DNA of 64,000 bases. It comes from Clostridiales bacterium (GTDB lineage Bacteria > Bacillota > Clostridia > Saccharofermentanales > Saccharofermentanaceae). A model generated the notes under the pieces. The model saw nothing but the letters and a program-made list of their open reading frames with translations, made no database searches and had not been told where the DNA came from. Shown here one piece after another: positions 43,651-52,631 of the stretch (position 1 is its first letter; every line of letters begins with the position of its first letter). The position numbers and the translations under genes are program-made. The stretch covers positions 1 to 64,000 of the forward strand of contig JAFZZM010000001.1 of the NCBI GenBank assembly GCA_017615755.1, in the 5' to 3' direction.

Positions 43651-44505
43651 TCATGTGATCTTCTCCAGCCACGCCAGACTCTTCTCCACCCACTGACTCC
43701 AGTTCGGATCGATCTCTTCCACCGGATCCGTCAGCCGGTTGTTCACAGACATTCCGTGACGTCCGCTCTCGAAAAGATGCAAGACATAAGGGCGTCCGAA
43801 TTCTTCCATCTTTGCGGCCAGTCTCTCTGCATTACTTACCGGCACAAACTCGTCTGTCTTGCTCTGGAAGATAAACATCGGTGCACTGTCTTTACTGACA
43901 TAGTCTATCACGTTCACTTCCTTGGCTAGGTTGGCCACGATCTGCCCCAGCGTGAATCCCATCTTCATTCCTTGCTCGATCGCCACTTCTTTCGGGATCG
44001 ACAAAAGATCCACACCACTGAATACCATGCTGAATGCCAAAGAAATCTCATAAACGCCATATGCCAGTAACGCAGCATCCGGTCTGTACATCGAGGCTTC
44101 CCCGCCTAACACTTCACAGACACGGGGATCATTCCATTGTGTCGCCGACAGCGCTGCAACAGTAGCTCCGGCACTGAATCCGGAGATGAATATCCGGTTC
44201 GGATCGATATGCCATTCTTCCGCATGTTCACGCACTGTCCGGATCGCCCACGAGATCTCGACCAGCGGATTCGGAAAACTACTGTACTCTCCCAGTGAAT
44301 AGTTGAGAACGAATCCCGCATACCCTTCTTTGACAAAGGTCAGTGCTACACCTTCTCCTTCGGCCGCGCCATGGAATTCCCATCCACCTCCCGGGCAGGC
44401 GATCATGGCCGGGCGAAGCGGCAGATCCTCGCGAATCAGATCCGGAATATAGGTCTGCAGATTGACTCTTCCATCTTCGGTATAGTTGATCTTCTCGTAT
44501 ATCAT
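43651..44505 (-). CDS. Alpha/beta hydrolase, acetyl-esterase-like
   Basis: A 284-residue serine hydrolase of the esterase/lipase (BD-FAE, acetyl xylan esterase-like) group. The oxyanion region PAMIACPGGGW, the nucleophile elbow GFSAGA and the C-terminal acid-His pair (KTDEFVP, then ESGRHGMS) are present. No signal peptide, so intracellular. AGAGGACGATACC decides the ATG at 44505 over the longer frame to 44532. Placed next to polysaccharide lyases, it may remove acetyl groups from imported oligosaccharides, which is inference. Confidence 0.85.
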   Translation of the reverse strand: MIYEKINYTEDGRVNLQTYIPDLIREDLPLRPAMIACPGGGWEFHGAAEGEGVALTFVKEGYAGFVLNYSLGEYSSFPNPLVEISWAIRTVREHAEEWHIDPNRIFISGFSAGATVAALSATQWNDPRVCEVLGGEASMYRPDAALLAYGVYEISLAFSMVFSGVDLLSIPKEVAIEQGMKMGFTLGQIVANLAKEVNVIDYVSKDSAPMFIFQSKTDEFVPVSNAERLAAKMEEFGRPYVLHLFESGRHGMSVNNRLTDPVEEIDPNWSQWVEKSLAWLEKIT

Positions 44506-44609
44506 GGTATCGTCCTCTTTTCCTTCCATCATGTGATCTGGAATAATTATACAAAAAAACGCCTTTGAAATGGTAGAATAGATTTGGAAAAAGAACTGGA
44601 GGAAATACT

Positions 44610-45284
44610 ATGAAAAAGATTATCAATGCCATTTTGTGCGTCGCACTTTCGCTCAGTCTGTTCGGCTGCAAGAGTGAAAAAGCAGAGACAAGTTCATCTA
44701 TTCAGGAAACGCCGACTGACGGACCAATTGAAACTACGACACAAGCAACCACGGAGAATACTTCCGCAACGTCAGAAAGCACCACGGAAACTCAGGCAGA
44801 AACGACAATCCCGGATGAGGAAACAAGTCTTCTCAAAGGTTATCCGATGTTTACACTTACTTCGGAAGATCTGCAGAAAGGTTGCTGGCCGGAAGTCTGC
44901 GGATATCTCGCTCCAGGTGAGAATCTGTCTCCGGCACTGTCCTGGGAGCCGGTAGAAGGTGCTTCCGTCTACGTTATCTATATGGTCGATCCTGATGCGA
45001 ATAACTGGCTTCACTGGAAGCAGAACGGTATCACAGAGACAAATCTTGCCCGCGGTTTCGGTGGTTCTGATTATGTCGGTCCGTATCCGCCGGCCGGTGC
45101 AACACATCTGTATGATATCTATGTCGTTGCACTTAAAAAACCTCTTGCCAAGGTCAAGGGCGGACTCAACAGCAAAAACTTGAAGATTGCTGATTTCATG
45201 AAAGCGCTGGATACGGATGACGATGGAAATACAGGAAACATCATCTCTTACGGCCGCATCTCAGGTCTGTTTACAAGCAAATAA
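44610..45284 (+). CDS. PEBP/YbhB-family lipoprotein
   Basis: A 224-residue lipoprotein. The signal peptide ends in LFGC with C20 lipidated; a Thr/Ser/Glu linker runs to about residue 72. The rest is a phosphatidylethanolamine-binding (YbhB/YbcL) domain: GENLSPALSWEPVEGA, MVDPDANNWLHW with the ligand-site Asp and His, and GPYPPAGATHLYDIYVVAL. GGAGG precedes the start. The anchored form is less common than the cytoplasmic YbhB type. Ligand unknown. Confidence 0.88.
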   Translation: MKKIINAILCVALSLSLFGCKSEKAETSSSIQETPTDGPIETTTQATTENTSATSESTTETQAETTIPDEETSLLKGYPMFTLTSEDLQKGCWPEVCGYLAPGENLSPALSWEPVEGASVYVIYMVDPDANNWLHWKQNGITETNLARGFGGSDYVGPYPPAGATHLYDIYVVALKKPLAKVKGGLNSKNLKIADFMKALDTDDDGNTGNIISYGRISGLFTSK

Positions 45285-45326
45285 GCTCCTGTACCGCGGG
45301 ACTTCTCGTTTCACGATAAAATAATA

Positions 45327-45626
45327 CCGATCTTTATCAGTGTAGCACCGAGGATCAAATCCATTTCTTCAAGCGGACAAGGTAAAAAACTGGAACCGGA
45401 TGCAACCTATACGATCAAAGTCGTAGCCGAAGGTCAGAATCTGACATATAAGTGGGAATACAGCCTGAACGGCAGAGATTGGATCAAGAGCACCAATAAG
45501 GGATACAATACAGATACTGCAACATATATCAATAAGAAAGAAAACAATGTTCAGGCGATCTACTACAGATGCACTGTCACCAGCGCCTCAACATCAACGA
45601 CAGCTACGATCCGGCTTGGAAAGTAA
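45327..45626 (+). pseudogene. 3' remnant of an Ig-like surface protein gene
   Basis: An open frame of about 99 codons without a start. It reads VAPRIKSISSSGQGKKLEPD, then a V-type Ig-like core (VVAEGQNLTYKWEYSLNGRD), and ends YYRCTVTSASTSTTATIRLG before TAA at 45624-45626. The W and the late C are the core pair of bacterial Ig-like domains. The terminator 30 bases on belongs to the same family as that of the heparinase-like gene, so the remnant and its terminator were probably one unit. Confidence 0.7.
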
Positions 45627-45656
45627 CAGCAAACGGTTTTCAATATTTCGATCACA

Positions 45657-45695
45657 AAAAGGTCCGTCTGAGCACTTCGTTCAGGCGGACCTTTT
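45657..45695. terminator. Bidirectional terminator
   Basis: Stem AAAAGGTCCGTCTGA with TCAGGCGGACCTTTT (15 bases with G-T pairs) and a 9-base loop, with A-run before and T-run after. It lies between the Ig-like remnant on the plus strand and the ABC-2 permease on the minus strand, so it can stop both. Confidence 0.85.
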
Positions 45696-45728
45696 CTCAT
45701 TGTTGTTTGGATCTGTATGTGAGCTAAA

Positions 45729-46517
45729 CTATGCTCGCAGGTCTTTCTTCGTGTATTTGATATACGCCACTACGATACCGGCGATACAGAACACTATCCC
45801 AACAAGAAGATACCGTAACTCGAGCCCACCATTGTTGATGATCGTAGATCCATCGGTATATCCGAAGGCAGTAATGTATTTCAGTGCTTTTGCATCTTCG
45901 GAAATATTCGATAGAATGTTGAGCATATACATGACTGCGGCAAGTCCGATACCGATACCGGCTCCGGCTTTCGTGATGAATGCGGAGATCCCGAAGCAGA
46001 TCCCGGCGATCTCGATCTGCATGAGGTAGAAAGAGAGATTGATCAGCAGAAAATCTTTCCAGGCCATCGTCTCACCGATCAGGAAAACGGATGCGATTGT
46101 CAGGATCAACGCGATCAGATTAAGGATCGTGATCTGAGCCAGAACGACCAGTAGTTTTTCAGTGATAACGCGGGCACGGCTGACAGGATGTGTCATCAGA
46201 AATTCCGCCGTGCGGTTACGCTCTTCATTCATGAGGGCTCCGATAGCCGTGACAGCCGCGAAAAAAGCACCGCCGATGCCGAGGATGGATCCGCCTTCCA
46301 CGGCATAGAATCCGATGAGTGTCCCGAAGTTCAGTTTATCCATTCCGAAGGCGGAACTGAAACTTCCCATAGAGCTGAAAAGTTTGTTGACACTATCCAT
46401 TTCCGACTTCATGCTGGGATACATAAATACACAGGTGGAGATGAGAAGTCCGATGGACAGGCTCCAGATAAGAAGCGAGATACGACTGAATTTCAGTTCA
46501 TTTTTGAAGATCGTCAT
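45729..46517 (-). CDS. ABC-2 type transporter permease
   Basis: A 262-residue integral membrane protein with six predicted helices (first at ~15-35, large loop to ~65, then ~75-95, ~125-150, ~155-180, ~185-205, ~235-255). The cytoplasmic stretch NEERNRTAEFLMTHPVSRAR after the second helix is a hallmark of ABC-2 permeases of the BcrB/CcmB-like type. It overlaps the ATPase gene by four bases and forms the exporter with it. Likely substrate is a drug or peptide. Confidence 0.88.
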   Translation of the reverse strand: MTIFKNELKFSRISLLIWSLSIGLLISTCVFMYPSMKSEMDSVNKLFSSMGSFSSAFGMDKLNFGTLIGFYAVEGGSILGIGGAFFAAVTAIGALMNEERNRTAEFLMTHPVSRARVITEKLLVVLAQITILNLIALILTIASVFLIGETMAWKDFLLINLSFYLMQIEIAGICFGISAFITKAGAGIGIGLAAVMYMLNILSNISEDAKALKYITAFGYTDGSTIINNGGLELRYLLVGIVFCIAGIVVAYIKYTKKDLRA

Positions 46518-47419
46518 TTCCCCTCACCTCCTTCGTAAAAGCGCATAAAGATATCTTCCAGAGACGGCTCGGTAATGCTCACATCCACAAGCTTGTATTT
46601 GGCCAGTTCGCTGATCAATGCCGATGCATCACCCTGATAGATGAAACTCAGTGTTCCTCTCCCTTTCTCAATATCGGAGAGGCCCTTCATCTGACTGAGA
46701 GTATCGAGCGTACTGTCGCCATCCGACGAAGGTGCGATCTTGATGTAGACCTTCTTCGCACCGGCGGCTTCAAGTTTACTGACCTCATCGTGCATCAGGA
46801 TCCTTCCGTCGCGGATAAAAGCAGCCGTTTTACAGTTCGTCTGAACTTCTGAGAGTACGTGGGAAGAAAGAAATACGGTAGCGCCATTTTCATTTTCCTC
46901 CTTCAATATCTCGAAAAACTCACGCTGCATAAGCGGATCAAGACCGCTTGTGGGTTCATCCAGTATCAGAAGCCGCGGGCTGTGCTGGAGCGCCGTAATG
47001 ATGCCGACTTTTTTGCGGTTACCGAGAGACAGATCATCGACTTTCTTATTCAGATCCAGATCCAGGCGTTCCACCAGTTTCTTCGCCTTCTCATCGCATT
47101 TCTTTTTCCTGATGTCAGCTGAATAACGGAGCACATCCTTGACTTTCATGCCGGAGTAAAAGTTGATCTCCGAGGGAAGATATCCGGTTTCCGCAAGGAT
47201 CTCTGTCGTCTCTGTTCTGATATCGTGGCCAAGTACTTTTGCCTCGCCGGAAGTCGGCGCGATCAGTCCCAGAAGAGTACGGATCGTGGTAGATTTACCC
47301 GCACCATTCGGACCGATAAAACCGAATATATCTCCCTTTTTCACGACCAAATCCAGTTCCGTGATGCCACGGGCTTTGCCGTAGTTTTTGGTCAGATTCT
47401 TGATCTCAACTGCGTTCAT
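46514..47419 (-). CDS. ABC transporter ATP-binding protein (BcrA/DrrA type)
   Basis: A 301-residue ATPase. Walker A GPNGAGKST, signature LSLGNRKKVG, Walker B LLILDEPTSGLD and the H-loop FLSSHVL occur in order in the first 220 residues. A ~75-residue C-terminal extension, typical of drug-exporter ATPases, ends with ISEPSLEDIFMRFYEGG. It overlaps both neighbours by four bases, forming a tightly coupled three-gene operon with the TetR gene and the permease. Confidence 0.93.
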   Translation of the reverse strand: MNAVEIKNLTKNYGKARGITELDLVVKKGDIFGFIGPNGAGKSTTIRTLLGLIAPTSGEAKVLGHDIRTETTEILAETGYLPSEINFYSGMKVKDVLRYSADIRKKKCDEKAKKLVERLDLDLNKKVDDLSLGNRKKVGIITALQHSPRLLILDEPTSGLDPLMQREFFEILKEENENGATVFLSSHVLSEVQTNCKTAAFIRDGRILMHDEVSKLEAAGAKKVYIKIAPSSDGDSTLDTLSQMKGLSDIEKGRGTLSFIYQGDASALISELAKYKLVDVSITEPSLEDIFMRFYEGGEGK

Positions 47420-48033
47420 TTGTCTTCCTTTCTTGCGTATAATTCTCGCCAGAATTCAATCATTTCCTTGTATTCCTGCATCATCTTTTTGACATCGATC
47501 ACGCTGGTCTGCGACATCTGCCAGATATACCCTTCGGAAGCAAGATACATGTCCCGGTACATCAGGCGGAGGTCGATGCCTTCTTTGAAATCTTTCGGAT
47601 CCAGCGGTGGGATGGATCGATTGGTCTCAAGCTTCGTGTATGGCTGCACGATCTTTCTTACGTCGTCACGTATATCGGGATCGTCATCGTAGTAGGCCTT
47701 TACCGAGAAATTGGTGATATCAGGGTAGTCCTTCATGATGCCCACCTTTGCTACCAGTCCCAGGTACATCATGTCGAAAATGTTGGAGGCCTCATAACAT
47801 TTCGATGCCAGCAGTGCCTGTGTCGTGATCTCCTCGACTTTCTTCATCAGAAACAGAAAAAGCTCTTTCTTATTCTTGAAATAGAAAAACAGAAGCGACT
47901 TACTGATCCCTGCTTCATCCGCGATCTGCTGTACCGGACTTTTCTTATACGAGTTTCTGGAAAAGACCCGGAAACCGGCATTAATGATCCGTTCCTGTTT
48001 CTCTTGCGGAAGATCGAAGAATTTCTCGTTCAT
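47416..48033 (-). CDS. TetR-family repressor of the ABC-2 exporter operon
   Basis: A 205-residue regulator. The N-terminal helix-turn-helix (RIINAGFRVFSRNSY, then PVQQIADEAGISKSLLFFYF) is typical TetR; the C-terminal ligand domain is helical. GAGAGGAG before ATG 48033 decides the start over the frame beginning at 48063. As first gene of the operon with a palindrome 30 bases upstream, it probably represses its own synthesis and that of the exporter. Confidence 0.92.
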   Translation of the reverse strand: MNEKFFDLPQEKQERIINAGFRVFSRNSYKKSPVQQIADEAGISKSLLFFYFKNKKELFLFLMKKVEEITTQALLASKCYEASNIFDMMYLGLVAKVGIMKDYPDITNFSVKAYYDDDPDIRDDVRKIVQPYTKLETNRSIPPLDPKDFKEGIDLRLMYRDMYLASEGYIWQMSQTSVIDVKKMMQEYKEMIEFWRELYARKEDK

Positions 48034-48062
48034 GGCGGACTCCTCTCTTTTGTGTTTCGTCA

Positions 48063-48079
48063 TTGACCGAATCGGTTAA
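48063..48079. promoter_or_regulatory. Putative TetR operator
   Basis: A 17-base near-perfect palindrome, TTGACCGAATCGGTTAA, with the exact core ACCGA-A-TCGGT at 48066-48076. It lies 30 bases upstream of the TetR gene start and resembles the compact operators of the family. One arm position is mismatched. Confidence 0.55.
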
Positions 48080-48234
48080 TACCATTTAAACTCCATTGAC
48101 CATTTTTGAGAAGACCCCCTTTTGAGAGAGTATAATCAACTTGTATACTTTTTATGTGATCCTGTAACGTTTTTCTTTTTCAATTGTTTTAACAGTAGAG
48201 TCATCCAAGACAACAGGATAGGAGGGAAGACAAA

Positions 48235-48837
48235 ATGAAGACCGAGTATTCTTACGAACCATCTTATACCGGGACAACTCCAAATACGTCTCCCTCTTAT
48301 TCACGGGAAAAACAGGAAGAGATCCGGCAAGAGCTTATCAGGACGGAGAAACGAAAGAGAATGATCAAGCGCATCGCAGTGATCTCTGTTCTGGCGATCG
48401 TGGTCCTGAGTTTCGCAACATATCTGTTCATGACTAAAGTGTATCTTCCAAGATCCAGAAGAAAGGCAGATTTCCGTAAACTTGTCTCGCAGGATGTGAA
48501 GGTCGGAGACATAGTTATTTTCGGAGAATATGAGTGGGATAACACATGGTATGTGAACGATATTCAAGGCTCGAAGATCCAGCTGCTCAATATCGGCGGA
48601 GTCAATATCGGATACTCTGACGGATTCGACTATAATGCGCCGCGTGCGATCGAATACTGGTTAAGCAATGACTACTATGAGGTTGCTTTTGACGAAAAAG
48701 ACAAAGACCTTATCATCGGAGAATGGAATAAAAGGATCACATATGACAACTCCACGGCCCAAAGCTACGTGATAGGCATCGTCAAAAAGACCGTCTATCC
48801 TTCGCTCTGGATCGATGTGGAATCCTATTCTAAATGA
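48235..48837 (+). CDS. Membrane-anchored DUF6273-like protein
   Basis: A 200-residue protein with a charged cytoplasmic N-terminus (~1-44, KTEKRKRMIKR end), one membrane helix (IAVISVLAIVVLSFATYLFM) and an extracellular domain. The domain (VGDIVIFGEYEWDNTWYV, EYWLSNDYYEVAF, PSLWIDVES) resembles DUF6273, seen also at the end of the TIR protein at 33720-36083. AGGAGGGAAGACAAA precedes the ATG. It is convergent with the HD-GYP gene with only 10 bases between. Function unknown. Confidence 0.7.
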   Translation: MKTEYSYEPSYTGTTPNTSPSYSREKQEEIRQELIRTEKRKRMIKRIAVISVLAIVVLSFATYLFMTKVYLPRSRRKADFRKLVSQDVKVGDIVIFGEYEWDNTWYVNDIQGSKIQLLNIGGVNIGYSDGFDYNAPRAIEYWLSNDYYEVAFDEKDKDLIIGEWNKRITYDNSTAQSYVIGIVKKTVYPSLWIDVESYSK

Positions 48838-48847
48838 TCCTCAAAAC

Positions 48848-51238
48848 TCAGACCTGCTGATTCTTGATCTTGATATATGTGATCGCGCACTGGTCACCGG
48901 TCAATGCGATGTAGATGTCTTTCGGATTGTCATTGACCGTCGTGATATTCATCATTTCGATTCCGCCGTTCTTGGTCGTCAGCGTGATCGTCTTTCCTGA
49001 GCGCTCAACGGAAACAGAAACATCAAATCCGGCACGGTTCTTCTCCTTCCAGTTATCCCAGTTGGTAAACTCTGCCGTCTTATTTACGATGATCTTATTT
49101 GACCCGTATTCGTTAGAAGCCCAGTTCTCCCCGTCCAGACGGATCAGGCTGTACTCACGGAAGTTTTCGCCATCGACCTGGCCGTTATCCGAAGAAAAGA
49201 TCGTAAAATACGGGCAGTGCCACACAAGCCTTGCCGTCGGAAGACTCATCGTATGGAAAGTAAGCGTAAGTTTCTCTCCGATCGGAACACCCGCTGTAGT
49301 TGCAGTACGGAATCCGTTGACCTGAATATTCGGAAGATCACCCGAAGGAACATCAATATAACTGATTTCCTCGGCGATGCGGACGATATAGTCATCGGGT
49401 ACTTCCTTATCATCACGATTGATGCTGACATCACTGATCAGGCAGTGCGCTCCTGTAAGACCGATATAGGCCCATCTTGCACTGTCCGGAAGAGCAATCG
49501 TGATCTCGATGGTCTTCTCCTCCGAAATGATCCGGATAAGCACATGATCTCTGACCTTTGCCGCCTCCACGGTATAGATCATACTCTTTGCTGAAGACTT
49601 CTTTCCTCCGTTTGTCGTTTCCTTTGTCTCTATCTTTCGTGAACCCTTACAGACGACCTGTCCGTCGAACCGGATCTCCGCGTACTCGAAATAAAGCAAC
49701 CGGGCACCATTCTTCTCATCATCGTGTATCCTCGCATCCAGTGAGTCGAAGAGCACGATCGACGGAAGAGCGGCATCCTCTGAATGTCCTTCCTTCGGGG
49801 CACTGGCAAGCCGGATACGCGTGATTTCTTTTGTCACAATGATTCCTTCGGAAACTGCATCTCTGTACTCATCACAAGACAGCTCGCTCTTACCGGCCAG
49901 TTCCTTGACATCTTCTTTTTCTTTCATCTGGAATTCACTGTCGATATCGATCAGATGAAGCATGATCTTACCGAATACCGGGTCAAACTGTGTACCCAGG
50001 CATTTGATGAACTCTTCACGGACCAACTGCTGCGGGATCGTATCACGGTAACTTCTGTTTGAGGTCATCGCATCGTATGCATCGGCCACGGCAATGATCC
50101 TTGCGATCTCAGGAATATCGTCTCCTTTGAGTCCTTCCGGATATCCTTTTCCATCGTATCTTTCATGGTGAGACTTCGCTCCGATACTTAAGTACGGAGA
50201 CTCACTGATACTCATCAGGATCTGTTCCCCGATATTCGGATGCTCTTTGATCTGCTGGAATTCTTCATCAGAAAGGCGGCCCTTCTTATTCAGGATCGTT
50301 CTTGGAACGCCGATCTTTCCTACATCATGCAACAGGGCGGCATAATAGATCTCATCGCATTCCTGCTGATCCTTTCCGGCCAGTTCGGCAATTTTCCTGG
50401 AGTACTCGGCAACACGGGACGAGTGACCTTTTGTGTACTTATCCTTTGCATCGATGGCACTTGCCAGTGCCTCTGCTGTCTGGCCAAACAACCTTCTGAT
50501 ACGTTCTCCTTCTTTCTTAAGCAGAGAGACCTCCAGGTTCTTTGCACGCATGACCGCGTCGTTCATATCTTTAATCGCGAAGAGATAGAGCGCAGAAGCC
50601 AGGATCGCAGTCGTTATATTGATGAGGGATAGACCGTAGAGTTTCAGTTGGATCAGTCCGGCCAGGATCGGAAGGGTCGTAAAAAGGACCAGTGACAGGA
50701 AAAGCCTGCGAGTCAGACATTTCCGGTACTGGGCGATAACAGACAATTGAATTATGAGGATGGCCATCGGAATGAGTGTACCGATGAAGAAGAATTGGGA
50801 CCGCTGATAGTGATTCGTCTCGTCAAAGGTATAATACAGACCGGTAAACTGAGAGATGACCAGAAGGAGCAGACCGGCCATGACCAGATAATCGGTCAGT
50901 CTGAGGCGGAACGGGAGCCGGCTGCCGACAGATTCATCCAGAACGATATCCCGTACATAGTGATTGAATCCCCATACGATCAGGAGCGTCATGACAAATA
51001 CAATAAAGTTGCTGATCCGGACCATCCAGTATCCGACATCGCTTACGTTACCACGGTAAATATATGCTAATCGGTCAAAGAACAAAAGCAGGAAAGAAAA
51101 CACATTTGTCAGGATCAGGTAGTTCTTGCGTTTGCGGTCAACAGACTTCGAGAAGGCCATAAAAAGAGCAGTGGCCGCATTTAATCCACTCAAGAAAAGC
51201 ATCAGATCAATCTGTATATTCTTGAGGTCACCGAACAT
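48848..51238 (-). CDS. Membrane HD-GYP phosphodiesterase with C-terminal sandwich domains
   Basis: A 796-residue protein. About seven hydrophobic helices (~10-225) form a sensor-like membrane part. The HD-GYP domain (~255-430) has HSSRVAEYSRKIA, LLHDVGKIGVP, SHHERYDGKGYPEG and ADAYDAMTSNRSYR, so all metal and GYP residues are intact; the family hydrolyses cyclic di-GMP. The C-terminal ~330 residues hold two related beta-sandwich-like units, each ending in a similar strand (YIGLTGAHCLISDVSI and YIALTGDQCAITYIKI). That tail is unusual for the family and may bind a ligand. GGGGAAGG precedes the start. Confidence 0.88.
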   Translation of the reverse strand: MFGDLKNIQIDLMLFLSGLNAATALFMAFSKSVDRKRKNYLILTNVFSFLLLFFDRLAYIYRGNVSDVGYWMVRISNFIVFVMTLLIVWGFNHYVRDIVLDESVGSRLPFRLRLTDYLVMAGLLLLVISQFTGLYYTFDETNHYQRSQFFFIGTLIPMAILIIQLSVIAQYRKCLTRRLFLSLVLFTTLPILAGLIQLKLYGLSLINITTAILASALYLFAIKDMNDAVMRAKNLEVSLLKKEGERIRRLFGQTAEALASAIDAKDKYTKGHSSRVAEYSRKIAELAGKDQQECDEIYYAALLHDVGKIGVPRTILNKKGRLSDEEFQQIKEHPNIGEQILMSISESPYLSIGAKSHHERYDGKGYPEGLKGDDIPEIARIIAVADAYDAMTSNRSYRDTIPQQLVREEFIKCLGTQFDPVFGKIMLHLIDIDSEFQMKEKEDVKELAGKSELSCDEYRDAVSEGIIVTKEITRIRLASAPKEGHSEDAALPSIVLFDSLDARIHDDEKNGARLLYFEYAEIRFDGQVVCKGSRKIETKETTNGGKKSSAKSMIYTVEAAKVRDHVLIRIISEEKTIEITIALPDSARWAYIGLTGAHCLISDVSINRDDKEVPDDYIVRIAEEISYIDVPSGDLPNIQVNGFRTATTAGVPIGEKLTLTFHTMSLPTARLVWHCPYFTIFSSDNGQVDGENFREYSLIRLDGENWASNEYGSNKIIVNKTAEFTNWDNWKEKNRAGFDVSVSVERSGKTITLTTKNGGIEMMNITTVNDNPKDIYIALTGDQCAITYIKIKNQQV

Positions 51239-51400
51239 GTTCCTACTGACCTTCCCCTCGAAAAACTACCCCCATTATATAACTTATTTGACAGTTGAGT
51301 TTTATCTGATTATGAAATAATCGTGAATAATCTCAAGGGAAGCAAACTCCTTGCTCGAGGTGTCAGTAGAGGGGCAGAACAGAAAAGGATCACGGGTATC

Positions 51401-52546
51401 TCAATCCGACACATCCGTGTCCGTCACGATCAGAACATCATAATCCGGATACTTCTCCCGGATCTCCTTATTCAACGTCTCGACGGCTTCTTTACGGCTC
51501 ACATCGAAACTGACGACCACGTCAAAACGGATCGTCTTCTTCTCCGTATCTGCGTAGAAACCATGGATCTGCAACGCCCAGTCATGCGACATTACGATCT
51601 TCTGGACTTCATTCCTCATCTTCGCCGCCTCGTCATCCGAAGTGTTAAAGGAATAGACACCGATTCCGGTCAGGATTATGCCTGTCTTTTTGAATACATC
51701 TGTCTGGATCCTTCTTGTGATCTTATCCACATCATCCACAGTCAGATTGTCCGGCAATTCAACATGCACGGATCCGTAGTTCTTATTCGGTCCGTAGTTA
51801 AAAAGAGTCACATCGTACGCACCAAGCACCGACTCTTCTGCACATATGATCTCCTTGAGTTCTTTTATCACGTCCGTATCTTCGCGCTTACCGATGATGT
51901 CATTCAGTGTTTCGATCATCATCTCAATACCGGCTTTGATGATGAATCCGGCGATAACGACACCGACATATGCTTCAAGAGAGATATCCCAGACGAGGAA
52001 AATGATGGCCGATGCAAGTACCGAAGTTGAAAGGACCGCATCGAAAAGCGCATCGGAACCGGAAGCGGTCAGTGCTCCCGAATTGACCTTCTTACCCTGA
52101 CTTCTAACGTACATGCCGAGAAAGAGTTTTACAACAATGGCAACCGAAATGATGATGAGTGAAACGGTACTATAGTCTGCTGCCTCCGGGTGAATAATCT
52201 TTTTGATCGACTCGACAAGAGACGTGATGCCGGCATAGATCACGAGCGAAGCCACGACCATCGAGCTGAGATACTCGATGCGGCCATACCCCAGAGGATG
52301 CTTCTTGTCCGGTTGTTTCGCACCGAGCTTGGCACCTACGATCGTGACGACTGACGAAAGCGCGTCCGAGAGATTATTTACCGCATCCAGGATCACGGCG
52401 ATCGAATTCGACACCAATCCGACAAACGCCTTGAATCCGACAAGCAGAAGATTCGTTACGATTCCGATAATACTGGTTTTTACTATCGTTTTTTCTCTAT
52501 TTGATGCCAGTACGTCTATATCATCACTATGTTCACTCATACCCAT
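51401..52546 (-). CDS. Cation diffusion facilitator family transporter
   Basis: A 381-residue metal-proton antiporter. Six helices (~25-45, ~50-72, ~90-112, ~125-145, ~165-185, ~190-210) carry the metal-site residues of the family: DAVNNLSDALSS in helix 2 and SDALFDAVLST in helix 5, with KHPLGYGRIEYLSS between. The C-terminal cytoplasmic domain (~215-381) is longer than in the simplest members. GGAGGAAA precedes the start; a second ATG two codons on is an alternative. Likely substrates are Zn, Mn or Fe. Confidence 0.92.
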   Translation of the reverse strand: MGMSEHSDDIDVLASNREKTIVKTSIIGIVTNLLLVGFKAFVGLVSNSIAVILDAVNNLSDALSSVVTIVGAKLGAKQPDKKHPLGYGRIEYLSSMVVASLVIYAGITSLVESIKKIIHPEAADYSTVSLIIISVAIVVKLFLGMYVRSQGKKVNSGALTASGSDALFDAVLSTSVLASAIIFLVWDISLEAYVGVVIAGFIIKAGIEMMIETLNDIIGKREDTDVIKELKEIICAEESVLGAYDVTLFNYGPNKNYGSVHVELPDNLTVDDVDKITRRIQTDVFKKTGIILTGIGVYSFNTSDDEAAKMRNEVQKIVMSHDWALQIHGFYADTEKKTIRFDVVVSFDVSRKEAVETLNKEIREKYPDYDVLIVTDTDVSD

Positions 52547-52631
52547 TTTCCTCCTGATACAAAGACATTATATCACCGCAAAAAGCACTTGTTCTTTCAA
52601 AAAGGAATCAGGTATGAGTGATCGTGATTAC

